64,000 bases of DNA from a virus. The notes under the pieces are model-generated. The model was given only the letters and a program-made list of their open reading frames with translations, was not told the origin of the DNA and ran no database searches. How positions within the stretch are numbered: the stretch's first letter is position 1; every line of letters starts with the position of its first letter. Shown in pieces: positions 30,319 through 38,268 of the stretch. Both the position numbers and the translations under genes were made by a program. Location of the stretch: positions 1 to 64,000 of IMG/VR virus record IMGVR_UViG_3300008261_000018, one strand, 5' to 3'.

Positions 30319-31032
30319 TTGGCTGACCTGTTTCGCGCGAGAACCGTTGCGGCTACCGAGATGCCGCAACGCGTCGCCTACCTTGCGCTGCATACCGACT
30401 ACTCCGAGGATTTCGCGCCGTCCACGGATCTCAGCGAGGATCGCTGCGGTGAGATCGTTGTTGAACGCTTACTCAAAGGGAACCGCGGTCATTACGGTCC
30501 TCTAGAGCACCCCTCGCTTTCACTGCTGATCTGCGCTGATCACAACACCATTGTCCAGATGCGAACCCATCGCATCGGCATGAGCTTTGACGTTCAGTCG
30601 ATGCGCTACACCGGCGAAAGGATTATGCGCGTCGCTCGCCGGGAAGTCTCACCCGAAGAGGTCTTTTACGTCAGGCAGCCCGGCATTTACTGGGATCGGC
30701 AAGGCGATCGCTACACATGGACCGCCGATGACGCCGAAGAATCTCTTGCTATCGCACTCTCTTCCGCCATCGATTACGCCCGACTCCGCGACAAAGGCGT
30801 CTCCGAGGAGCACGCTCGGCAGGTCCTGGTGACCTCGTACTACCAGAACGCCATGGTCACCGGCAACCTGCGCTCATGGTTGCACATGCTTGACGTTCGC
30901 CTGAAGAGCGACGCGCAGTCTGAAATCCGCCAACTGATGGACCTTATCTCAACCGAAGTCCAGCGTTGGGCACCCGAGGTTTACTCCTGGTGGGCCAGCC
31001 ATCGCAAAGGCAAGGCACAGCTGGCTCCTTGA
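30319..31032 (+). CDS. thyX: Flavin-dependent thymidylate synthase
   Basis: A 237-residue ThyX. QMRTHRIGMSFDVQSMRY (near residue 81) is the signature motif in the RTHR form found in cyanobacteria and cyanophages. RVAYLALHTDYSEDF and GPLEHPSLSL are further family segments. It makes dTMP from dUMP using FAD, NADPH and methylenetetrahydrofolate. The frame has no ATG upstream of the conserved N-terminus, so the TTG at 30319 is the likely start. It follows the dCMP deaminase gene by 2.2 kb on the same strand. Confidence 0.85.
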   Translation: MADLFRARTVAATEMPQRVAYLALHTDYSEDFAPSTDLSEDRCGEIVVERLLKGNRGHYGPLEHPSLSLLICADHNTIVQMRTHRIGMSFDVQSMRYTGERIMRVARREVSPEEVFYVRQPGIYWDRQGDRYTWTADDAEESLAIALSSAIDYARLRDKGVSEEHARQVLVTSYYQNAMVTGNLRSWLHMLDVRLKSDAQSEIRQLMDLISTEVQRWAPEVYSWWASHRKGKAQLAP

Positions 31033-31033
31033 T

Positions 31034-31282
31034 ATGGACTTCATGACCGGCCAGTCCCTAGCGGATTTCATCAACAGCTTTGACGACAAGGATGACCTCC
31101 CCGAGCTGGAAGCTCATCACCTGTTCGACAAGCTCATTCAGTCTCACGGCCTACTCAGCGAAGTTGTCGACTACCTCCAGCAGGACAACTTTGATCCCGA
31201 ACTGCAGGGCATGATCAAAGCAGCTGAGCAGCTTACAGATTTCATCGTCATCACCTTTCAACAGCGCATGCCCCATGACTAG
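31034..31282 (+). CDS. Small acidic helical protein
   Basis: An 82-residue protein (MDFMTGQSLADFINSFDDKD) rich in Asp, Glu and Leu. Starts 1 base after ThyX and overlaps the next gene by 8 bases. Not recognised. Confidence 0.5.
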   Translation: MDFMTGQSLADFINSFDDKDDLPELEAHHLFDKLIQSHGLLSEVVDYLQQDNFDPELQGMIKAAEQLTDFIVITFQQRMPHD

Positions 31283-31718
31283 GCCTTCTCGTTTTGAACT
31301 GCTCAGCAAGTTCTTCCCCGAGCTCAAGCAGCCTGGAACCCAAGGAGACAAAGAGGCTTCACTGCGTTTCAACACGCTGGCGTGTGAGGCGATCCTTGCC
31401 GATCAACTGCATCTCTTTGATATCGGGTTTCGGCACAACGGTCCAGGGCTCCTGTGCGTACGCCTCCGCGATGGCGCCCAGTGCAGTGAATACCTGCCTG
31501 TTGACGACCTGCGCGTCGATCAGGCGGAAGCCAAGCGGACTGGTGACAGCGATGTCGAGCAGTTCCTCGCTGATGCCATCTCCCAGATCGGCTCCACCAA
31601 CTTTGAGAAGTGCGGGCTTGTCCTGCTCATCGATAACAGCTCGATGCAAGTCTTCCCGATTGATCGCGACTATCCGGCCCGGGCAATCCAGGCCATGCTC
31701 GAAGAATTTGCAGCTTGA
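31275..31718 (+). CDS. Unknown protein
   Basis: A 147-residue protein (MTRPSRFELLSKFFPELKQP), mixed alpha/beta, with KCGLVLLIDNSSMQVFPID near the end. It lies in a chain of overlapping genes after ThyX. Not recognised. Confidence 0.5.
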   Translation: MTRPSRFELLSKFFPELKQPGTQGDKEASLRFNTLACEAILADQLHLFDIGFRHNGPGLLCVRLRDGAQCSEYLPVDDLRVDQAEAKRTGDSDVEQFLADAISQIGSTNFEKCGLVLLIDNSSMQVFPIDRDYPARAIQAMLEEFAA

Positions 31719-31721
31719 CCG

Positions 31722-32342
31722 ATGGGTGAACAACACAGGGCCCGCCTTGCTCCGCCCCAGGACTTCGTGCTTGCAGCACGCTCGGTCATGGGCGCCATCG
31801 ACTTCGATGCCTTCGCGAATTCCGATATCAACAGGCTCGTTCAAGCCAGTCGCTTTCACGACCGTGACAAAGACGACCTCGAGCTTCTCCTCGCTCAGCC
31901 ATGGGATCTGCCAGGAGACAAGCGCGTGCTTGTCGCCCCTCCCATGAGCGCCGTGCTCTCCAGGCGCTTGATCAATAAGACTCTGCGCGAGTACCGGGCC
32001 GGTCGAGTCAATCAGGCCATGCTTTGGATCTCGCATAACGAGACCATCATCAAAGCTCCATGGCTGTGGGACTTCCCCGCCTGTATGCCATTTCGCCGCT
32101 TGCGCCCCTGCTGGTGGGATGACGAACTGGAAGTCTTCCGCAACGTCGCGCTTTCGGACTGGTCTGCTGTTTTCTACTTGCCGCCGCCCGATCCCGTCGC
32201 CGAATTCCAGAACCGCGTCTCTCGCTTTCACACCGTCTTCAGCGCACTGGGCCGCGTCGTCTTCAACGAGATGAGCGGCGAAGGTGACTGGGAGAAGTCC
32301 TACCAGGCGCTGCAGAAGAAGCCCTACAACTACCGTGAGTAA
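31722..32342 (+). CDS. Degenerate Dam-like (N6-adenine methyltransferase fold) protein
   Basis: A 206-residue protein. The layout IDFDAFANSDINRLVQASRF, then KRVLVAPPMSAVLSRR, then QAMLWISHNETIIKAP and FRRLRPCWWDDE resembles phage Dam-type N6-adenine methyltransferases (DLDPCAS..., NPPY, LLxxNTxTxWF, R.....F). The catalytic NPPY is replaced by APPM, so it probably cannot methylate, and may instead bind DNA or S-adenosylmethionine. The call is from motif order only. Confidence 0.4.
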   Translation: MGEQHRARLAPPQDFVLAARSVMGAIDFDAFANSDINRLVQASRFHDRDKDDLELLLAQPWDLPGDKRVLVAPPMSAVLSRRLINKTLREYRAGRVNQAMLWISHNETIIKAPWLWDFPACMPFRRLRPCWWDDELEVFRNVALSDWSAVFYLPPPDPVAEFQNRVSRFHTVFSALGRVVFNEMSGEGDWEKSYQALQKKPYNYRE

Positions 32343-32769
32343 GTTTCACGTACCCGGCTCTGAGTGCGCGGCAGACGAGTTCCAGGCTCCTGATGGGGCC
32401 TGGTTCAGCATCTTCCGCGCCATTGTCTTCGACTCATGGCTGATTTGGCGCGACGCCTTGCCATCTGAGCCGGAGCTGCGCGAGCAACTCGACGGCTCAG
32501 CCTATGAATGCGTCACGGCTCTGGCTAAGCAGCTCCATCTGTTCCACCAGTCATTGCCTTGCTACCGGGGCTTGACGATCTCACCCTTCCACGTCTCGCG
32601 TTGGTGGGACCCAACCGATACCGATCAAGCGTGGAATTCAGGAGGCTCGGTCCTGTTTTACATGGATGACTACAGCGCTGCAGACCTGTTGCGCCTCTGC
32701 GTTAAACGACCAGGGCTCAAGCTCCGGGCCGTATCGCAACGCTACGTCGAAGCATCCTTAGTGGAGTGA
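32335..32769 (+). CDS. Unknown protein
   Basis: A 144-residue protein (MSKFHVPGSECAADEFQAPD) from the GTG at 32335, which overlaps the previous stop by 8 bases. Trp/Asp-rich centre (SRWWDPTDTDQAWNSGG). Not recognised. Confidence 0.45.
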   Translation: MSKFHVPGSECAADEFQAPDGAWFSIFRAIVFDSWLIWRDALPSEPELREQLDGSAYECVTALAKQLHLFHQSLPCYRGLTISPFHVSRWWDPTDTDQAWNSGGSVLFYMDDYSAADLLRLCVKRPGLKLRAVSQRYVEASLVE

Positions 32770-32787
32770 CTACCCAGTATTGGGTAC

Positions 32788-33075
32788 TCACTCCGGCAAG
32801 ACCCTGGCTTCGCTGAAAGCTTTGCGGGCACCCAACGCGCCGCTGCCGAAGTCCTTGAACACCTGACGTGCCTGGGCAATGGACTGCGCGCGCTCCTGCA
32901 TCACCTCCAGGCCGCGCCCGTTGTCGATACTCCGCAAGCCGCCCGTGCTGCCGCCATAGGCATTGGCCGTGTGGGCCTGGCTTCTGGCCCTGGCCTGTAG
33001 TCGCTTAGCTGTCGCATCACGCTGGGCTTGCCCGCCTAACGAGAAACCTTGAGCTTCTTTGTATCGGCGGTCCAT
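32788..33075 (-). CDS. Unknown Gln/Arg/Ala-rich protein
   Basis: A 95-residue basic protein (MDRRYKEAQGFSLGGQAQRD) on the minus strand, low in hydrophobics, similar in character to minus-strand virion-type proteins further right. Not recognised. Confidence 0.4.
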   Translation of the reverse strand: MDRRYKEAQGFSLGGQAQRDATAKRLQARARSQAHTANAYGGSTGGLRSIDNGRGLEVMQERAQSIAQARQVFKDFGSGALGARKAFSEARVLPE

Positions 33076-33150
33076 GGCTGCGCCCTATCGTTCAGACCGC
33101 TTGCCACAGCATGGTCCTGTTCTTATCCTACTTCCAATAACAAAGGCGCC

Positions 33151-33582
33151 ATGAAGCCCAAGACGCGGTTCGACCTCGTGCCATTCGCCGCGCTCGAGGA
33201 GATTGCCGATGTCCTGACCTACGGCGCCGATAAGTATTCCGCCAATAACTGGTGCCGTGGTACGCCCTGGAGCCGCTATTTCTCGGCGCTCTGCAGGCAT
33301 ATCTTCGCCTGGTGGCGCGGCGAGAATACGGACCCCGAGACCGGGCTCTCGCATCTAGCTCATGCCGGCTGCTGCTTGATCTTCCTCATGGAATACCAGC
33401 GCAATCGCTGGGGGGAAGATGACCGTTTTGTCAGCCCCGACGGCCAGGAATTCATGAAGCACGACGGACGCACAGACCCGCAAACCATTCGCTCGACCTG
33501 CTGGGTTGACGCATCTGGCACGCGGACCTGCCGCGACGTCTCAGTCAGGGACCTTGATCACGATGAAGACGGATGCGAGTGA
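33151..33582 (+). CDS. dATP/dGTP diphosphohydrolase-like protein
   Basis: A 143-residue protein. FDLVPFAALEEIADVLTYGA, then DKYSANNW, SRYFSALCRHIFAWW and LSHLAHAGCCLIFLMEYQ fit the phage dATP/dGTP diphosphohydrolase N-terminal family (all-helical MazG-like fold), whose acidic residues bind Mg. Related proteins adjust purine dNTP pools, including in phages with modified bases. The start MKPKTRFDL follows a CAAAGGCG ribosome-site-like stretch. Its last 25 bases overlap the convergent oxygenase gene. Confidence 0.6.
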   Translation: MKPKTRFDLVPFAALEEIADVLTYGADKYSANNWCRGTPWSRYFSALCRHIFAWWRGENTDPETGLSHLAHAGCCLIFLMEYQRNRWGEDDRFVSPDGQEFMKHDGRTDPQTIRSTCWVDASGTRTCRDVSVRDLDHDEDGCE

Positions 33583-34202
33583 TCTGATCTCTGTACTACT
33601 GCATTAAACGCCAGAGACCACCGCTCTCCTTCCCCTTGAAACGGGTTTACTGAATGCGGCTGCCAGGCCGGGAAGACGAAGTACTCGCCAACCTTCGGCT
33701 GGAAATACTGCAGCATCCCCATCTGGAAACGGCTTGGGTCGAAGCATTCCGGGCCGTGGAAACAAATGGCTCCGCCCTTCCTTTCGCCATCGATCTGCTC
33801 AGGGACCTTCAGATACAGAACACCTGAGAAGGCCCCGCCATGGACGTGAACCGGGTTGAAATCTCCTGCAACCTGTCGGTTCAACCAAATTTCATAGACA
33901 TCCGCTCTATAGGATCCCGCCGGCCAGAACCGATGCGCCGCCCCGTCCCAGTCACGCGAGGACTCCTGGATCCACAGTTCACAGGCTTGCTCGAATTCAG
34001 CCTTCAGTGCCTTGGCCACCGGCAGCGTCAAAGGCAGAGCGATCTGCTCGGCTAGCTCGCCTGCCAGCTGCCGTGACATGTCGATGGCATCTTTACTCCC
34101 AAACAGCTTGCCGGCCTGATGCAGGAGCGACTTCAGTAGATCTGGCTCGATCGTGCCCGCCCCGATATTCCGGGGGAACAGGCGGTACATGCGATCCAGC
34201 AC
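33558..34202 (-). CDS. 2-oxoglutarate/Fe(II) oxygenase
   Basis: A 214-residue protein. NPVHVHGGAFSGVLYLKVP carries the His-x-His of the cyanophage-type 2OG-Fe(II) oxygenases, and VFPAWQPHSVNPFQGEGERW the distal His and the Arg that binds 2-oxoglutarate. This is a different subfamily from the P4H-like gene at 8843. Phage T4-like cyanophages encode many such enzymes; substrates are mostly unknown. It follows the membrane-anchored coiled-coil gene with a 2-base gap. Confidence 0.7.
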   Translation of the reverse strand: MLDRMYRLFPRNIGAGTIEPDLLKSLLHQAGKLFGSKDAIDMSRQLAGELAEQIALPLTLPVAKALKAEFEQACELWIQESSRDWDGAAHRFWPAGSYRADVYEIWLNRQVAGDFNPVHVHGGAFSGVLYLKVPEQIDGERKGGAICFHGPECFDPSRFQMGMLQYFQPKVGEYFVFPAWQPHSVNPFQGEGERWSLAFNAVVQRSDHSHPSSS

Positions 34203-34204
34203 AA

Positions 34205-34546
34205 TCAGCCGATTCCAAACTGGTTGTTGATCGCGCTGATCCGATCACTGAGTGCAGCCAGCTGATCATTGATTTGCTTGTTCAAGCCAGGGGGCTGCTG
34301 CTGCGCGGGGAATGCAGCTGCCTGTCTGGCCTGTTGCTGGCTCTCGGCCATGCGGCGGGCTTCGATGGCAGCTGCCTGAGCGAACGCGTTTTGCACTTCC
34401 GCCCGGGTAATCAGCTCAGGCATGGCCTGCTCGAGGGCACTGATGCGGCCGCTGGATTTCTTGTGCTGCGCTGCCAGGACCAGCCCCTGGCCGGAGAGCA
34501 CGCCGATCAGCGCCGCTGCTGCACCGGCCACGAACGATTCGAGCAT
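34205..34546 (-). CDS. Membrane-anchored coiled-coil protein
   Basis: A 113-residue protein. N-terminal hydrophobic segment (FVAGAAAALIGVLSGQGLVL, residues 5-24) and a Gln/Ala-rich coiled coil (ISALEQAMPELITRAEVQNA), then LNKQINDQLAALSDRISAIN. Next to the transglycosylase/peptidase gene, so a holin or spanin-like lysis factor is the best guess. Confidence 0.5.
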   Translation of the reverse strand: MLESFVAGAAAALIGVLSGQGLVLAAQHKKSSGRISALEQAMPELITRAEVQNAFAQAAAIEARRMAESQQQARQAAAFPAQQQPPGLNKQINDQLAALSDRISAINNQFGIG

Positions 34547-34596
34547 GTCAATGGTGATCAGTCACCAAAATGTATCTCGTATCGCGCAGCCCCGCA

Positions 34597-35556
34597 CTAC
34601 GACATCCGCAAAATCGCGCGCACTCGTCTTGATAACTCCTGCTCCTTGCCGCGTGGAACTTGTGCCGCAGGGACATCAAACGCTTGTCCGCTGTAGTGGT
34701 AGGAGTTTGGCGAGTGCCCGCCCACTGCATTCACTCCCTTGAGCTCGGTTGTCTTAATGCCGGCTTGGTTCAGTAATGACGCAGCGGCCCTGGCTTCTTC
34801 CGGCGTGGAGAAGGCCAGGTGCTCGTGGTAGTTCTCCCCGCCGTGGTCGTCTCGATATCCAGCATGGGAGCGATCACCTGTCAGATATTCGATGGGCTTG
34901 AACCCGCCTGCTGATGTGGCGGGTGTCATTGCATCGAGGCCGCCTGTCTCGACGATCTGCTTGGTCTCCTGCGGCGTCTCCGGATTCAGTGACGCGATTG
35001 CAACCGCCAACGGGCTCTGCGCTGCCATGCGCTGGCCGCTGGAGGTTCGTGCCACCGGTCGGTACTGGTCTCCGCCAATCAGCGCGAGTGCTGTTGCTGC
35101 CACCGGATCCATCGTTTGCTGTGGCGCTGCAGTGCTGGCCACCGGCTGAACGGATGGAAGGCCCCCGATCTCAAGTCCACCACCGCCAGACAGGCTCGGC
35201 ATCGGATCTTTGCTGGCCGCGCCGGCGGTTGTCCAGGCATTGATGCCGGAGCTCTTGAGGATCCTGGCTGCGGCCTGGGCGTTCTTCCAGGGATCCTTGA
35301 GATCGTCGTACGAGCGAACACCAATATCAGCAAATTGCCTCAGTCGCTCTTGCCCTAGTTGATAGCCGGGCTGATCAATCATGTTGATCTGCCACAAGCC
35401 ATAACTGTTGTCACCGGTTGCCCGGTTTGGGTTGTGCGCCAACGGGTTTAGACCTGACTCCCGTTTGGCGATATTCACCATCAAGGGAACTTTGTCCTCG
35501 GGGACCCCAGCGCGCCGCAGAAGCTCAGCTACTTGGCCTTCCGAAAGCGCCGCCAT
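34597..35556 (-). CDS. Virion lysin: lytic transglycosylase plus M15-like peptidase
   Basis: A 319-residue protein with two domains. Residues about 15-120 are a lysozyme-like SLT domain: NIAKRESGLNP holds the catalytic Glu, and SYGLWQINM is the family motif. The C-terminal part (residues 230-300) has GHSPNSYHYSGQAFDVPA, the His-x-Ser-Gly-x-Ala-x-Asp of M15-like metallopeptidases, with an earlier GYRDDHGGENYHEHL. Together they could cut both glycan and peptide parts of peptidoglycan. A Pro/Gly-rich linker joins them. Probably a virion-borne lysin used in entry, or an endolysin. Confidence 0.7.
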   Translation of the reverse strand: MAALSEGQVAELLRRAGVPEDKVPLMVNIAKRESGLNPLAHNPNRATGDNSYGLWQINMIDQPGYQLGQERLRQFADIGVRSYDDLKDPWKNAQAAARILKSSGINAWTTAGAASKDPMPSLSGGGGLEIGGLPSVQPVASTAAPQQTMDPVAATALALIGGDQYRPVARTSSGQRMAAQSPLAVAIASLNPETPQETKQIVETGGLDAMTPATSAGGFKPIEYLTGDRSHAGYRDDHGGENYHEHLAFSTPEEARAAASLLNQAGIKTTELKGVNAVGGHSPNSYHYSGQAFDVPAAQVPRGKEQELSRRVRAILRMS

Positions 35557-35897
35557 CAGTCTTCAGATTCCAGGACAATTGCGTCCATGTCCAGCTCCAT
35601 TGTGGCATTTTCCCATAGGCCACGCATATAATCTTCTGCTTCTTCGTCACTCGGGACGTAGCCAAAAATCTCAGCGAAGTCTTCCTCAGTCTCAGGCGCA
35701 AACAGCGTCGCCCCCTCGTCCATCCTGAAGATGTAACCAGCTGATCGCGTCGTCGACAGAAAGATCTGCTTCTGCCGAAATCGCGCCTCCCAGCAATCGA
35801 GTAGCGCAGCTTTCAATTCCTCCCTTGAGAGGTCGCTGATCTCGAGTTCGATGCGACGCAGTAGGTACTGCTGTTCGTGCGTCAGGTTCTCGTCCAT
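35556..35897 (-). CDS. Acidic unknown protein
   Basis: A 113-residue acidic protein (MDENLTHEQQYLLRRIELEI). A GGAGG ribosome site stands before the ATG. It ends on the first base of the lysin gene. The HNH frame overlaps its first 206 bases out of frame. Not recognised. Confidence 0.55.
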   Translation of the reverse strand: MDENLTHEQQYLLRRIELEISDLSREELKAALLDCWEARFRQKQIFLSTTRSAGYIFRMDEGATLFAPETEEDFAEIFGYVPSDEEAEDYMRGLWENATMELDMDAIVLESED

Positions 35898-36282
35898 GAG
35901 CCGATCCTCCGATGGTCCAGGGCTGAGCCACGCCTGGGCAGGAATATGGACGCATCCATTCCTCAATTCTGGCGGCTCGTTCAGTGCAGTAAAACTCCTG
36001 CTCTTGAAACCATTTGCGCCACTCCCGCACCGACCCCTTGGCGAGATTGCAGCGGCGGCAGGCGGGCACCAAGTTGGAGCGCATGCTGCTGCCGCCCCAG
36101 GCCCGTGGCTTGATGTGGTCCAGGGTGAGATTGAGCCGGCTCCCGGCTTCATCGCTATCGCGCCCGCAGTAGGCGCAGCAGCCCCACTCTTCCTTGATTG
36201 ACTGCCGGAATCGGCGTCGCGCCGAACCCGGAGACAGATCGATGAGACTGAACACGTAGGTATCCCAGTGTTCCGGCGTCAT
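35692..36282 (-). CDS. HNH endonuclease
   Basis: A 196-residue frame. CAYCGRD...LDHIKPRAWGGSS and NLVPACRRCNLAKG form a canonical HNH nuclease with two zinc CxxC pairs. Only about the first 125 residues look like the protein; the remaining C-terminal stretch overlaps the next gene out of frame and has shadow-like composition, so the stop may have been lost. Such genes in phages act in homing or DNA packaging (next to terminase); no terminase is seen nearby. Confidence 0.7.
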   Translation of the reverse strand: MTPEHWDTYVFSLIDLSPGSARRRFRQSIKEEWGCCAYCGRDSDEAGSRLNLTLDHIKPRAWGGSSMRSNLVPACRRCNLAKGSVREWRKWFQEQEFYCTERAARIEEWMRPYSCPGVAQPWTIGGSAHGREPDARTAVPTASHRTRDQRPLKGGIESCATRLLGGAISAEADLSVDDAISWLHLQDGRGGDAVCA

Positions 36283-36465
36283 CGGCGATGGTCCGTCGTG
36301 ACCTCACCGTAGGCAGAGCGATGCAGGGCGAAATCTGAGCGACCGATCCCGGCTTCCTAGGATTGCAGCTTGCGAGGCGAAAGCTGTGGCATACTTCGCG
36401 CAGCAACGCACGACAGGTCGCGCATGACTGGGCAGGAGGCGCTTGAGCGCATCGCAGAGCGCGCC

Positions 36466-37743
36466 TTAGCGCAACGTGATCTCCAGGCTCTCCAGTCCTC
36501 CGGGCCAGACAAGTTCGCTGACGAATTGCAGGATCACCGCCCGCAGTTCCTCGTCCGTCGCAAGTTCAAGCGTCCGCCGGTCTGCAAACAGCTCGACCAG
36601 AAGCTCATAGCGAGCTGAGCTATCCACTTGCTGCAGCGCCTGCAGCTGACGATGCAGCGCCGCCAACTTGTCCTCCAATCCATCGACTCCAGCAGCCTGC
36701 GCTGCCTGCAGCGCTGAGATCTGATTGCGAATTGGTCCTGCTTCCGCTGGCTCCTTCTTTTCGCTGATAGCTGCGCTGGCGAGCTCCGCTGCCTTGGTGG
36801 TCAACGCATCAATCACCTTCCTGCGCACAACCTCGACACGGATGCCCTGGCCGTAGCGAGCGCAAATGCGGTTGTGGCATTTCAGGCGAGGGACCGCCCG
36901 ATCGCGGATGTTGTGCAGGGACTTGCCGCAGCTCTCGCAGCGCACCAGCCCGGTAAACAGATGCACGGTGTGAGCAGCTCTACCCCGCATGTTTGATCGG
37001 GCCTTGAGCTTGTTTTCGGCTTCCGCCCATTCCTGCCAGCTGATCAACGGCTTGGTCCCGCCGTGCTCACCGCGCACAATGCCGCGCAGCATCGGATTGG
37101 CAATCCAGCTTTTGACGCCCTTCGGGGTCCACTTCGATTGCGTCTTAGCAATCCAGCCAGAGACGTTGAAGTCGAGCTCCATCAGCTCGTCCCACATCTG
37201 GCGCGCGGCATCCCAGTGATCCGGGCATGGCACGACGTACTGCCCGTCGTAGCTGTACCCAAAGGGAACCTTGCCGCAGGCGTAGTACCCCTGGGCCTTG
37301 CGTCGCCTCAGGCCGTCTCTGACCTTGGCCGCCGTGAGCCGGCTCTGCATCTGCGAGAACACGCTCATCATCCCGGCCTGCACGAAGCCGCCGATCGACT
37401 CGGTTTCAATGGTGCCGCCGACCAGGGCCACCACCTTGGTGCCGCGAGCGGCGCAGAGCTCGAGGAATGCCATGTCATCACCCGAGCGGCTCAGGCGAGA
37501 CTGATCGGCCACGAGGATCTCGTCGACGCCGCCCCGGCCAACCAGCGACCAGAGCTCATCCCAGCCCGGGCGTGCGTTGCCCTTGAAGGCTGACCTCCGC
37601 TCGGCAATGACCCGCTCACAGCCAGCGCGCTTGAGCTCGACGACTTGGCCCTCGATCGACTTGTCCTGCTCCTCTTGGGCCGTCGAGGTGCGGGCGTATC
37701 CGATTCTCACGACCATGGTTGACACACGCGCTGCAGGGGGCAC
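36466..37743 (-). CDS. Large serine recombinase
   Basis: A 425-residue recombinase. RIGYARTSTAQEEQDKSIEG carries the catalytic Ser20; VADQSRLSRS and QMQSRLTAAKVRDGL are further resolvase-domain motifs. The recombinase domain follows (GKVPFGYSYDGQYVV), then a zinc ribbon (LVRCESCGKSL...CHNRIC) and a C-terminal coiled coil. This is the layout of phage integrases of the serine family (phiC31-like). It suggests integration or excision of this element. The GTG at 37743 was chosen because a strong AAAGGAGGT stands 10 bases before it; an internal ATG at 37716 has no ribosome site. Confidence 0.85.
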   Translation of the reverse strand: MPPAARVSTMVVRIGYARTSTAQEEQDKSIEGQVVELKRAGCERVIAERRSAFKGNARPGWDELWSLVGRGGVDEILVADQSRLSRSGDDMAFLELCAARGTKVVALVGGTIETESIGGFVQAGMMSVFSQMQSRLTAAKVRDGLRRRKAQGYYACGKVPFGYSYDGQYVVPCPDHWDAARQMWDELMELDFNVSGWIAKTQSKWTPKGVKSWIANPMLRGIVRGEHGGTKPLISWQEWAEAENKLKARSNMRGRAAHTVHLFTGLVRCESCGKSLHNIRDRAVPRLKCHNRICARYGQGIRVEVVRRKVIDALTTKAAELASAAISEKKEPAEAGPIRNQISALQAAQAAGVDGLEDKLAALHRQLQALQQVDSSARYELLVELFADRRTLELATDEELRAVILQFVSELVWPGGLESLEITLR

Positions 37744-37827
37744 ACTTGCGCAGACCTCCTTTAGGGGTGGTCAAAGGTACTCCAGAAACGAGTACCACCT
37801 AAGACACACGACAGATCCTCTGCAGAA

Positions 37828-38241
37828 ATGCAACGCATCACAGAAGACACCGCCCTGTTCGGTTGGACGGAGCGCGACCTCGCCCAAGAAGCTCACGAGC
37901 TCACGATTTGCAGCATCGCAGTCGATGGACTCATGGAGCTCACCGGCGACGAGGACGATGACGAACTCGCCGCGAAAGTCGACAGCCATCCCGCCGCACG
38001 GAGCGCCTCGGCCTTCCAGGAGTTCAAGGACTCCATCGAGCTCAAAATCGAAGAGGCTTTCGAGCAGGCAGCTCTGGCCTCGCACCCGAACGCATTCAGC
38101 GCCGACAAAGTGACAGGTGGGCAGAACGTCACCAGAGTCACAGCCGTGTCCGCTGACGGCGGCAAGCAGGGGGGGGCATTGGTTGCGATCCAGGTTTGGG
38201 TGCCCTGGAGCGCCCTGCCCGATGGCTTCCTTGCGGCCTAG
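37828..38241 (+). CDS. Unknown acidic protein
   Basis: A 137-residue protein (MQRITEDTALFGWTERDLAQ) on the plus strand, divergent from the serine recombinase with an 84-base gap. Acidic middle (ELTGDEDDDELAAKV). The position hints at a role in controlling the recombinase (for example a directionality factor), but it is not basic or HTH-like. Not recognised. Confidence 0.45.
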   Translation: MQRITEDTALFGWTERDLAQEAHELTICSIAVDGLMELTGDEDDDELAAKVDSHPAARSASAFQEFKDSIELKIEEAFEQAALASHPNAFSADKVTGGQNVTRVTAVSADGGKQGGALVAIQVWVPWSALPDGFLAA

Positions 38242-38268
38242 TCGAGATCCCCTGGCTCCGCCCGCTCG

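Noticed and set aside
33151-33582. Evidence for a 2-aminoadenine (Z) genome
   Set aside because: A purine diphosphohydrolase-like gene alone is not enough; no PurZ or DatZ is visible in this window.
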